From the NCBI GenBank assembly GCA_030062745.1, contig CP099849.1:22122144-22186143 (forward strand): 64,000 nucleotides of DNA, read 5' to 3'. Below are positions 33,043 to 44,600 of this stretch, piece by piece. The translations under genes were made by a program, and so were the position numbers. Under the pieces are notes generated by a model. The model had not been told where the DNA came from. It did not search any database and saw only the letters and a program-made list of their open reading frames with translations. How positions within the stretch are numbered: the first letter of the stretch is position 1; every line of letters starts with the position of its first letter. Origin of the DNA: Capitulum mitella. Taxonomy: Eukaryota; Arthropoda; Thecostraca; Pollicipedomorpha; Pollicipedidae.

Positions 33043-33700
33043 TGTTAACTTTTACATATTACCAGCCACTCAACCTATCCATGATAAGTGGGATGAATAA
33101 GGCAGATGCTCCTGTTGTACCTCCGAATTCCAGATAACGGCTAGTATACCGCCCCGAGTGCTATCGCATGTCCCAGTGGTATTTTCTTGTGTATGCGTGG
33201 TCGTCTCCGTGGCCGCACCGCCATTCGTCAGTGTCTACATGCTTTGGACGCCGTCCGTAGCCTTGGATGCATCTGAGGCCGAAGATCGCAGCCCAGCTTA
33301 TGCAAGTAGATTTTCATTTATTTTGTTACCGGAACTTCTTCCTTTTCATAACATCCAAATGCAAGAATGGTATTTATTCAACCAGCATAACGAGGAAAGC
33401 TATGTAGTTTCTGCTCTATGCAGCTACCTGTCCGGCCCCGACCCATCTCATGACTAATTCATCTCTTTCGCTTCTTTTCTCAGACTTCGGACAAACAAAG
33501 ACTACAGTAACACCCATAAACAAATCGCTATGCTGGGATACGTTGCTAGCAGAACAATCCCAACCAACTACCCGATGGGATTGAGAATACTGACACGTCG
33601 AAGGACAGAATACTTTTTGATACCAATAGAATAGTACTCATTGGTTTGTGATATATTACAATAAAGGATATTATGAGCCAGGTGCGTGTTCCCCAAAAGC
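33043..33700. promoter_or_regulatory. Probable shared promoter of FKTN (minus) and FNDC3 (plus)
   Basis: CpG reappears here between two CpG-poor blocks, as it does at the PHF20 promoter. FKTN starts at 33042 on minus, and FNDC3 lies to the right on plus. A first non-coding FNDC3 exon probably lies within 33100-34070; a possible donor is GTGCGT at 33682. Inference from composition and orientation only. Confidence 0.4.
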
Positions 33701-34182
33701 GCATTTACCTTTTTCGAATGCGGTATTAAATATTTTGGTCTAATGTTTGGCAAGACCATACATGTAACGCAAGTTTCTACTAACTTTGTTGCAAGTACAG
33801 TTGGTCCAGGGATGTATGATATGGACCTGGCCATCTCTAACTCTAGCTTGTTTGGCATTTGCATGGGAATTGAGCGGTACGTCTGGTCGGGTCCGTGAGG
33901 TGCATAGTGCATGTTGACAGATTTCGACCAGCTGGACAGCTCCAAAGAAGGTTCAAGAGGTAGAAATGCATTATTACATTTCAAGACTTCCATGTTACTT
34001 TGCCGGCGCTGTTTTCGTTGCCACGTTTTGGGTCTGAGAGCAATAGAAGATGATTGGCTGTGGCAGGATCGTTTCTTTTTGAAGCAGTCCCAGTGACATT
34101 GTGGGAAGTGGGTGCTTTTATTGTTGCTGTTGTTTTGTATGATAACCAGGTTTAATGTCCATAATATGTAGTGAGCAACCAA
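33568..34182 (-). other. Orphan 204-codon open frame, no recognised product
   Basis: Starts MVAHYILWTLN on the minus strand and runs 615 bases in AT-rich sequence without a stop, which is longer than expected there. No domain, signal peptide or repeat is seen and I recognise no family. It may be a transposon remnant, an upstream exon or chance. Confidence 0.25.
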
Positions 34183-35349
34183 AAAACTGCTTTTTTGTTC
34201 TGGTGAAACTTACCATATTGAGGAAACCCACTGCTTGTGATCCAGACTCCCATTTGAATCTGTTTTCTTGTCAAGGCTCAGGCCCTTGGAGTCAGCCATA
34301 AGGCATTAATTGGTAATGGAAACATTTTGTTTGTTCTGTGTTGTGATGGCATTACCTATGACAGCCATACTGAATGTTAACCTGTAACCAGTGGCCTGAA
34401 AACTATAAAGCAAGTTATAAACATTGAATTGGCCAATGTTCTTTTTTTGTCTAGAGTCTTTGACATCACACTAGCTTTTATAAGACTCATCTGCAGTTGT
34501 ATGCACAGTTGTCTAGAATATGCTGCTATTGTTCCTTTGTCCAGCATTTATATGTGGTTGATTAAGTAAATATGCTATGATCACTCCTTGTACCACAGCC
34601 AAATGAGACATATGGGCTCAGAGGCAAGTATATAGGCCATTAACTTTGCTGTTGTAAGTAAAAAATAAAAATAAAAAATGAAATGGCAAAATGCAGGTTG
34701 GCAGCTGTCTAACAGCAAAGCTCTGTGCAGCATCTGTAACTGACATCTTGAATATGAAAATATATCTTATTATATCCCTGCCATGGTATGCCTCACATTA
34801 ATACTATATTGTCACATGATTTTGCAGCACCCATAAATTCTAAAGCATACTTAGCATCATTGTTGGTGATTGTTGCTTGGTGGTAGATGATGATTCATGT
34901 CATTGTTTGTGTGACCACAGTGGCTGGTACCAAGATATAATGTGGAACATGGACATGCTGACTTTTATATTTTTATCAGGGAGCTTCTGTATTTGTCATA
35001 CCTTATCTGTAACAAAATTTTGTTGAATTGTATTTGTGTTGTCAGGCTAGAACAAACACTTCAGGACAAAGTAGCTTGTCCCATGGCAGGCCTTTATATT
35101 TGGTTGTGCAAAGGGATAGCATTAAATCTGCATTCAGCACATGACACCACCATAAATAATGTAGTCCATGAGAAAAATGTTTTTTATACTAGTCTTGACA
35201 ATGGCATTGGTTGGTCCCCATTTAGGAGTACTTATTCAACCCATTTTTGAAGAGTGAAATGCTGGTTGTCATTGTGCAGCCCCATTCTTATGCATATCTG
35301 TATTTCAGTCAGCCATTGTGGCCCATCCAGTGGATGTCTGATGGTGAGA
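34072..35349. other. CpG-free block before FNDC3 exon A
   Basis: I find no CpG in 1278 bases. It contains no coding exon up to 35308 and looks like the first intron of FNDC3. Same composition as the PHF20 and FKTN deserts. Confidence 0.75.
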
Positions 35350-35693
35350 CCGCAGCAGGCCGCCTCCAGCTCTGATGCTGCCGGCGACTCGGCCGAGCCG
35401 CCGCCGCCGGTGGCGACGCCCGTGAACGGCGACTGCGGGCTGCACGGAGCCTGTGAGCCGCCGCCGCCACCGCCGCCCGCCGCCGCCGCCCCCGCCACCG
35501 CCGCCGCCGCTGCCCGTGTTCACGGCCGCGCCGCCGCCGGCCGACGGCCTGGCGCGGTACACGCCGTCGCCGCACTCGCAGGGCTCGGCGTCGCCGCCGC
35601 AGGGCGCCGCCAGCCCGCACGTGGTGCTGCTGCACATCGTGGACGGCGAGAGCATCCAGTTCCAGCGCGGCGACAACATCGAGCTCATTGAAG
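35309..35693 (+). CDS. FNDC3: FNDC3 exon A with apparent frame error in CCG tract
   Basis: Acceptor CTGTATTTCAG, likely ATG at 35341, donor GTAGGT, phase 1 out. The 5' half reads MVRPQQAASSSDAAGDSAEP in one frame. The 3' half (PVFTAAPPPADGLARYTPSP to GDNIELIEG), which carries the FNDC3 match, reads in another frame. The switch falls within the proline-coding CCG/CCC tract at about 35456-35515, where one surplus C would explain it. Confidence 0.82.
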
Positions 35694-38600
35694 GTAGGTG
35701 GTTCTCGTGGTCAGGCTCCTGGATAAGGTCATAGTGTGGGAGGGGTCTGGTGGCCGTGCAGAGATATTGCTTCTCTGTCTTGTGGCATGACGTGCTCAGC
35801 GTTAAAACCGGAGACAATTTCTACATTAAACAGCTGGTAAGTTTGGCTGCTTGACGCACGTGCTAAATCTTTGTGTACCCTGTACAGGCATTAGTATGAA
35901 GACCACTTAAGTGCCTTTTGAAGATGCGTAATGGAAGCTGGATCCTGTTTTTAGCGACGCCTAAGGTCTGAGAAATTAAATATCGTAAATGCTCCACCGG
36001 TGTCTGCCAGTGCGAATCGCCTCGGTGCGTTTCGGGTTTTCCGGTGTAGCGCAAAAAGCTGGAACAATTTCTTTGCTATGCGCCCAGCTTTGGGCTTAGT
36101 CCGGGGTGAATACGTTTTGTACGGAAGTCTGGTGTGAACATTGTGCTGTGTGATGCATACGGCTTCACGTCCAGATTTCCGATGCGAAGAAGAGCATGGG
36201 TGTTGCGGCAGTCATCTTCACCTTGCTTAGGTATTTTTCGGTGTAGTACAGGATACATGGACGACGTGGTTTTATAGCCGATCCGGTCAAGCACGCGTGC
36301 CATTTCTTGCCGTTACTGTTAGTTTTTATGGGCGTGCCGTTGAAATGCGACTGAGGCAGTGCACATGAGCGGAGATATAGGGATGCTAAAGAGACATGCT
36401 TTTGTTTCGGGAAGCCTGGAATGCTTACCGATGACGGTAAGAGCTGCAGCCCGGAAAGCGATAGACGTCATGGTAGTTCTGAGTGCCATTCCGAAAAGGT
36501 TACTGTATTCTTGGCTGGAGTGCATCTCAGGGATGTGGTTTCTCGCGGCTTTCCTCGTGGCAGCTTTTATATCGCTCAGATGGATAAATGGATAGGTGTC
36601 AGAGCCAACGCTTGAACACCAAGCGTTGGCTCGGTGGATTGCTGTCCTGTCCTGCTCTCACTGGGCCGTGTACTGTGGCCGCCGCCGCAGTCAGCGCCGG
36701 AGACATGGACGCTGGTGGCGGGCGCCGGTGCCGGTCACTGGAACCGGCCTGACCCCGGTAGTGGGCCGCCGTCGACCGCCGCGCCCGCTCGTCTGGCGCC
36801 GGCCTCGGGCGGCGGCCGGCGCGGCGCTCCGGAGCATTGTGACCGGCGGCCGCGAATGTAGGCCGGTCCCCGAGGGCGCCGGACCGCCGCCGCCCGGTAA
36901 ACAGCCGGCGCCGCCGGCCCAAACGCGCCGGCCGGGAGCGCATCGTCCGTACGCGCCGGAGCCCGGCTTCTCGAGGAGTCCAGTGTCCGGCGCCCGGCTT
37001 CCCCGAACATCCAATGCTCGGCGCCCGCCTTCCTCGGACGTCCATTGTCTGGCGCCCGGCTTCCTCGGACGTCCAGTGACCGGCGCCCGGCTTCCTCGGA
37101 CGTCCAGTGGCCGGCGCCCGGACTCCTCGGACGTTCAATGCCTGGCGCCCGGCTGTGGCTCACGAGCCGTGGTCGACTCTCGAGGGACGTGTGCACCCTG
37201 TGACCGGTCACTCGGCGCGCGACGCGTCCGCCGGTACTGGCAGGGACCTGTCGACGTTGTCGGACGTTTGTCTCACCGGCGCAGAGGCTGAATGCCGAGT
37301 GCTGGAGATGTGGTGGGGGTCATTTGCGAGACATGTAAACAGTGCGGATGTCGCTAAACAGCAGACTGGCGAACCAAGGTCTCATGGTGTAGGAACCGTT
37401 ACCGGACATTGGAGCGCAGACTGTCAACGTTTTATCATTCATTTTGTTACATTAGCTAGACTTCGATTTCGTCGAGACTGCTTGTGGTATTCTGGGTTAT
37501 TCGTTGGATGGCTTACGTAACTAGAACCGCGTTGCGTGATTGGTCGACGTTTTGCCTGTATTCAGAAAACGTGTCCGCGAAAATGTTGAATCGCCAACAA
37601 CTTGGACTTAGTCTCCGAGACAGCGGACAGACTTTCTTTTTTTTTGGGGGGGGGGGGCGGCCTGCTGGGACCGTTAGCGTTTGCCATCAGCCAGTGTGTC
37701 AAGCACCGCGGTTTCCTGCTGACTGCGACCGTTCATGTCTGAGGGGCTGTGTTCGGCGGCTGGGATTCGATGATGTAAAGTATGGCACGAACTGAAGACG
37801 TGGACAAAAACAGCTCAGCCTTTATTCCTTTGGAGTATTTACGTCCACGCCGTTTTTTTATGCAGTAGGTTTGTGTGAGTTTACACCCATCACTACTGCT
37901 CGAGACGTTTCCGGCTGGGCTGTGATCGCCGCGTACTCCAGTGTAAACTTTGCGTGGCCGCGCTCCGCGGTCGACGGACAGCTGGTGTGACATCATTTCC
38001 GGCTATCGGCCGCGGCGCAGAAGCCAGACAGCGTCGAACCACCGCGGGCGTGTTTTGGACGAGAGCTGCCGCGGCGGTAGCCAACGCGCCGTTTTGCGGA
38101 CATGTTCCACTGACAATTTCCTGTACGTTAGGGGCTGTGCGTCTCGAGCCATCGTGCTGCGATCATTTACTGTTTTATTTTATTATACGATCATTATTCG
38201 TTCACTTTTCCTGAACGCCAGCACGCTCCTCAGCAGACCGGAAAAAAAAACCGGAAGACATTGTCTCGGAGCAAGGCTCCGTGGTGTTCATCCGCAGCAG
38301 GATCCACCTGCCGCTGGCTCGGGTCACCCTGCCGGTGCCGTCCCGCCGTCCGCGGACGCGGGTCATCCGCGGCCGCCTCACCTCCCCCGACGCCGCGACG
38401 CAGGTCGGCCGTATTGACCGGCGCTCGGCGCGGACTCTTGGGCGGCGCGGGGGCGGGAAGTGGGTGCCGTCGGAACCGCCCGGCTTCCGGACGGCGACGG
38501 ACGCCGATGGCCCGTGGCCGCGCCGCCTACAGGTGCGGCAGATCCTGCGCGAGGTGCGGGTGGCGCGGGCGGCTCGGACGCGGTGCGCTTATCGGGACCG

Positions 38601-41600
38601 ACGCCAGATGGCGGCCGTCTGCCGGTGCCGGCTGGCGTCGGCCATCGGCCCCGACGACCCGGGGCGGCGCGCCGGGTCGACCCGGCCGCGAGAGCGCGGG
38701 CGGAGCGCGCAGAGCGCCTGTCGCGGTGCCGGCCCGGGCGTTATGTAACCTTGGAAGAGGGGCGCCGAGCCGCGGAACGTTTGAGAACGTCGCTGGTCGT
38801 CACGGCCGGATTCGTTTCTGTGGCAAGGACGGCGCTGTTTAGGGACGGCGGTGGGGCAGCGTGCTCGCCGTCCGGTGGTCTGGACCAAATGCTTTCGTCT
38901 GAGGAAGAGAAGCCGCTGGCCTGGTATCCGGCGCCCCCGCGGCGGCGGCTGGGCCGCTTGGCGGCCGGGGACGCGGCGGCGGCGGCGTGGGAGGCGGCTT
39001 CCCCCGTCTCCTACGGCCGCCGCTCCCAGCCGGCCGATCGATTCGTGAGCGGAGGTGTGCGAAACCTGCCGCACCGGGCGTGTGGAGGCGCCGCCAAACC
39101 GCGCGCGGCGCGGCCAAATAAACCGAACTCCGCCAGGCTCGGCGGGTGCGGGACGGTCTGGTGAGGACGCCGTCGCTCTGGCCCAGGTCCGCACCGCGCG
39201 GCTGACCTGACCTGACCTCATCTGACCTCGCCTCACCGGACCCGGCCTCTCTGGCCCCGGCCCGCACCGCGAGAGTGACCTGAACTGACCGCACTGGCCG
39301 GGACCTGTCGCGCCGGCCCCGTTCCGTTTGGCGAAACTGACCTGGCCAGACCACACTGGACAGGACCTGTCGGGCTCGCCTCGGCCCGCCTAGCGAGGCT
39401 GACCTGACCTGACCGCACTGAACAGGACCCGGCCTTAGGCAGCAGCTGTTTTGTGGACTAAAGTCAGTTGACGGGGCCACGGTAGGACGTCGTGTTCTGG
39501 GGGCCTCAGTTTTCCTCCGTCCATGTGAGCTCGTACTAATGGGAGCAGGAGCAGATGTCCGCATTGCATTGTCTAGGGCGGTATTGACGTATCGACGGAT
39601 TGGCGGCAGTGGCCGCACGGCTGTTCCAGCCTGGAAGAGTTCCTGGGATCGCCTTCAAGTCGGCGAACGAGACTGCTGCTGGAAAGCACCGCTGCAAGTT
39701 ATTGGAACGGGGTGAAGTACGGAGAGGGGGCTGGAGGGTTTCTCAGAACGCCATGAAAGGATTAAGCCCGAGGTTCGGATGGCTCGCCCGGCAGGTCGGT
39801 TTCGCAACTGGCGCGATGTTATCGGCGGCGGGAGGTCGCGCGGCGTCCGCAGGACGCCCTGTTTACCCTCGGCGGCGCCGCTAAACGTGCCGCCCGCTCC
39901 GGAACGGCCTGGCGCGACGGCGGCACGCTCTGATCGGCCGGCATCAGAGCGGCCGCCCGGCCGAGCCGTCACAGCCGCGGCCTCGGCGCCACCCCGCCGG
40001 GACCGCCGCGCCAGGAAGGCCGAGTCTGGCCGCAGATGGCAGGCGACGCGCACCCGGTCGCGGGCCGGTCGGCCGCCGGCCCCGGTCGTCTGTGTACGCG
40101 GCGGGGGACGGAATCGGTCGGAATGGCCGCGGCTGTGTTCGCCGCACCTGGGGCCGGGCCGGGCGCTCGCCTGACGCGCCGTGACGCGCGTCGCCGGCGG
40201 TGTTGGCGAACAGCGGGCGCCGTCTGAGACCGCGGCCCGGGAGCGGATCGGACGCGATTTGCCCGGGCCGCGTCGGCGCCGCGGCGGCCGCGAGCCGTCG
40301 GCCGCGGCGTGCAGCGCTGCAGAGCGGCCGGCCGGGCCGCCGACTCCGGGAAAGGCGGGCTAGTTGCTGCAGTTTTCCCGGGGTACCGGCGCCGCCGAGA
40401 ACGCCGCGGGCCCGGCTGCCAGCCGCATGATGCAACGGCCCGTCGTCCTCGACTGTTGTCCGGCTTCCCAGGCGGCGCCGGCCGCTGTCTGGCCGGCGTC
40501 GGCGGCCGCCGCCCGGGCCGGGACCGCGACAGATGGCCAGGTCAGATAGCGTTTCGGGGTTTGGTGGGAGAGCGAAATCTGCGCTCCGGCCGGCTGCTGG
40601 CGCGGCCTGCGAGCTGTCGGAATTTACCGCCTGGCTGACCGGCGTCAATCTGCCGTCAATTTCAGTGGAGGCTCGCAGGAAGCGTTGGCCGTTTTGAAGT
40701 GCGCAGTGAAAGGTAAAGTGCTCCAATTGTCAGGTTTTATTTTGGGACTGAATTCCTAACGGTTTCGGTGGCTTCTAGCAACACCTCAAAACTTCCAACA
40801 AATTTCTTGATAAGAACACTCAGAAAAGCATAGCAGCGTTGCAGGCCTGAGAAAATGCACCATCATACCTTGAGGAGAGACGTTTCATAAATAGATCCAC
40901 TGGGGACTGGTAAACGAAGTGGGCCGGCCGGCTGGATGCCGTTCCACGGATGATCGGCGCCGACGCTAGGCGGCGGTCACGGCGACCCTGCTAGCCGCGC
41001 CGTCCGCCGCCGAGCGCCGCCATCGCACCGTCTCCTCGGCGCTGAAAACCAATTTACGGCCGCTGCTGTCGGCCATTCATGCATGGGAATGATTTCTGGG
41101 AAGCGTTGTGTCAGAACAGTGGGTCTGTTCGCCGGCCTGCAGCTGGGCGGACGCGTCGCTGTGGCCGCCGCTCGTCTTGGGCTTATCTCCGCGCGTGCCT
41201 GCCGTCGGCCCGCATCGGCCGCCCGGCAGACGTCTTGGCCGTTCGGCCGTGCCACCGGCCGGGACAGGGCGGAGTCCGTCGCGCCAGAGCCGGCTCATGG
41301 CCCGGGCTCGGCCCGTGCACGGTGCAGCGGACCTCGTCCCAGCCGGTCCGGCTGTGCCCGGGACCGTGGCGGAGCCCAGCTCACGTCAGCCACCGTTGGC
41401 GCGCCGGCCGGCCGGCCGGTCCCGGTTGGCCCGGCCGCAGCCGGCGGGCGCGGCGCTGACGGCCGCCGTCGGCGCCGACGGCCGGCCCGGCCGCGGGATG
41501 GCGTCCGACGCGCGCCGTCAGAGGGCCATTCATCACGGCCTCCGGCGGCACGCACCTGTTGACGGGTCATCAGCCGTCGGCGCTGGCGGCCGCCGCCGCC

Positions 41601-44600
41601 CGGGGTCCGGCACGTGCAGCGCTCCCGCTGGCCTGGTACGTCTGCAGGGAGCGTCCGGCTCCGGTTCCAGCTCCGGTCCCAGCTCCGACTCTGGAGCCTG
41701 TTGGGCCCGGCCGGCGGCCGCACTGACTGTCGTTGCCCGAGTCTCAGCTGTTGGCGGTGGCGACCTGGGCTGGAGGGAGGGAGGGACGATGACGGGGCTG
41801 ACGGGCACTCCTCACTGTGACGTGCCGCGGCCGGGTTCGGATGAACCGCCCTCCCGGCGCGGCAGCCGGCGCGTCGGCCTGCTGGGGACGCTCGCGGGAA
41901 ATGCCGTCATCTGCTCTGCGTTTGTTGTCTTAACTGCAACGTCTCAAGCGGTGAGAGAACTGCAGCGTCTCCGGCGGTGGAAGCTGCACGCCCGGATCCT
42001 GTTTGGCTCCGGCGGGACAGCTGGCTCGGGTTGCGCTAGAACAAAGCTCTCGCTGAGCGTCGCGGACGCGGCTGGAAATCTTCGCCCGTGTTTGGCCGCC
42101 GCAAGCAATCACTCAGCCTTGATTTTTCTGGCGTCGCCCGCATGGGAGTCGCCGCGGCGCCTGATCGGCTTACGGAGTCGTGCCTGGGACGGCTGGGCTG
42201 CGGCGCCATGCGAACGGCCATGTGAAAGCACGGCTGCGGCCGGTTTCCCAGCGCGCGGCGCGCCGGACGAAGCGGGCGACCTCGAGCCCGTTACCAGCCG
42301 GTCCGCGGCACGACGCAGCTGGGGCCCTGCCGGGCGGGGCTGCCGAGCTGCGGACCGGGGCCGTCGAGCTGGGGACCGGAGTTGCTGAGCTCGGTGCCAA
42401 GGCTGCCGAGCTTGGAATTGAGCCTGCGGAGCTGGGGTTCGGGGCTGAGGAGCTGGGGACTGAGGTTGTGGACCTGAGGACCGGGGCAGTCGAACTGAGG
42501 ACTGGGACTGCGGAGCTGGGGACTGGGACTGTTGAGCTACGGACCGGGACTGCCGAGCTCAGGAGCGGAACTGTCGGCTGTGGGGCTGAGGAGCGGCAGC
42601 GAGAGCGAGCTGCGCGAACTAGCCGTAGGGAGGGTGCTAGGTTTGGGCGAGGTTCGAGGGTGACGGGCGATCTGGGTCTCACCGACAGCAGGGAATATTG
42701 CGCCACCCTTTGCGCAAGAACATCGTGCGTGTTCCGTAAGCCTTTCCGCCAGACAATACGTGTTCTATGATCCTTTCCATGACTGGAGAACTCACGCGTC
42801 ATGAGCGTTTCCGTCGTGGCGCAGTTCTTGCTCCGTGACCCTCTCCATGGCTGGGAAGTTCGAGCTCCGTGACCCTCCGGGTCCGGCGCGGCGCAGTCCG
42901 CGCTCCGTGACCGTTTCCGCCGGAAGGCAGCACCTGTTCCCTGACGCATGACTCTGGCAGGCGGTACGTGCTCCGGCGCTGGCCGGCGGCGGGCCGACCG
43001 GTCCGTGACCGCGGCCGGCCGGCTGGTGACACGGACGCCCGGCCGTGTTGAGGTGTGCCGCTGCCGCCGGCCGTGTCGGCATGCGACTGGCATCCCAGCC
43101 GGCCGGCCGGTCGCGGGGGCGGGGGACTGGGAAGCCTGCGCGGGACTGTGGTGACATTGGGCGCTGGCTCGCCCCGATGCGTTGGTTGGCCAGGCGTGTT
43201 GATGATATCAGACGAAATTTCGCACTGTTAGCGGTCGTCTGCGTGGTGCGCTGGTGCCGGGCCAGACCCGCAGTGTCCCTGGGATTTCCAGCGAGCGGAC
43301 AATTCCGGGACCTGCGATAAAATCCGGGAACATTGCTGTTTTGCACCGGCTCGCGATAACGGCGGGTGAATGTGCGGGGCTAGTGGGCTCGGCTCGACTT
43401 TCCCCTTGGTTCCCTGAGGTTCCCCGCCGGCTCCCCGGCGGCTCCCCGGCGCTGGTCGGCCGACGGCGGTTCGGCCGGGGGCGCCGGCAGCGCTGGGCGG
43501 GGCGGCCGCCTGCGTGGCCGCGCTGTTTATTTACACAGGGCGCCGCCGCCTGCTGTGCCAGGCCGCCGCTCCGGGCTTCCCAGCCGGGCCGGATGACGGA
43601 CGCCACACGTGGCGGGCCCCGGCACGTGCCGCCGCCGCCACGTCGCGCCGTCCGCCGACGAGGCCATCTCCGGCGGCGCCACGTCGGCCACTGCAGGGCG
43701 CGGCCGCGTGGGAACCGCCGCGCCGGCCGCAGGTGTCGCCGGGCCCCCGAGCCGCTGGCCGGGCCGGCGGCTCCGCTCCGGGCCGCCGGGCGGCGGCCTC
43801 GCGTCCGGCCCGGACGGCCGCCGGCCCGGCGCCGGCCGAATTCGGTCCAGGTTCGCCCGGTCCGGTTTGGTCCGGTCCGGTCCGGTCCGTCCGGCCGGCC
43901 GGCGCGGCGGCGGCCTGCGAGGGTCGATTAGGCTTGATCCGGTCCGATCGGCGCCTGCCTGGTCGGGCCCAGCCGGACCTGCGGCTCGCTGCGACTGACA
44001 GCCGGTCGGCCGTGCCCCCCCCCCCCCCGATTTCCCGGCCTCGTCGGGGCATTCGGGCCGCTTCTGAGTGCTGTTTGTACCCTCGAGAGGACCCGCACCC
44101 TCTGTGAGGGTGGACAGAGGGCGGAGGCGCAAGGCCGGCTGGGACGTGATCGGCCATTTGCCTTCAGAAATATTCCGGTCGCTGGTGGCGCCTGTGGGAC
44201 CGTGGAATTCTGAAGCCATTTGTGGCAGCAAAATACGAGTGAATACAGCTTGACAGGGGAAGCGGAATGCAGCAGGTATTGGGATCGGTCCCAAAAGACG
44301 AGACAATGTTCACCGCAAACTGAGAGGGTTTGGTGTCAAGGGGCAACAGTGACGAAGAAATGCACGACTCTCTAAAGCTCCTTCAGCTCCACGTGTGTCA
44401 GTGCCTGGGATGGAAATTCACGCATGAAACAAAAACCATCCGAAGTGCGGTTTGCACAAGTTCCGTGTAGCTAGGGCTCAGTTTTCAGCAGTACCCACCG
44501 GAGAACACTTCGGTTGAATCTGTGGAAAGACTCACCTCAAACGTCGTATCAGAATACTGGGATATTGTGTCCTTGTGTCCTACCAACTGATCTTTGCTGA

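Noticed and set aside
35254-35343. Upstream in-frame ATG of FNDC3 exon A at 35254
   Set aside because: It lies before a good acceptor (CTGTATTTCAG ending at 35308) in CpG-free intron-like sequence, so ATG 35341 is preferred.
41108-42388. A 426-codon plus-strand frame
   Set aside because: Lies in an FNDC3 intron of extreme GC content; composition follows the DNA, with no domain or conserved motif seen.
42170-43093. A 307-codon open frame on the minus strand
   Set aside because: Explained by a 21-base tandem repeat in GC-rich DNA; no start context, domain or splice partners.
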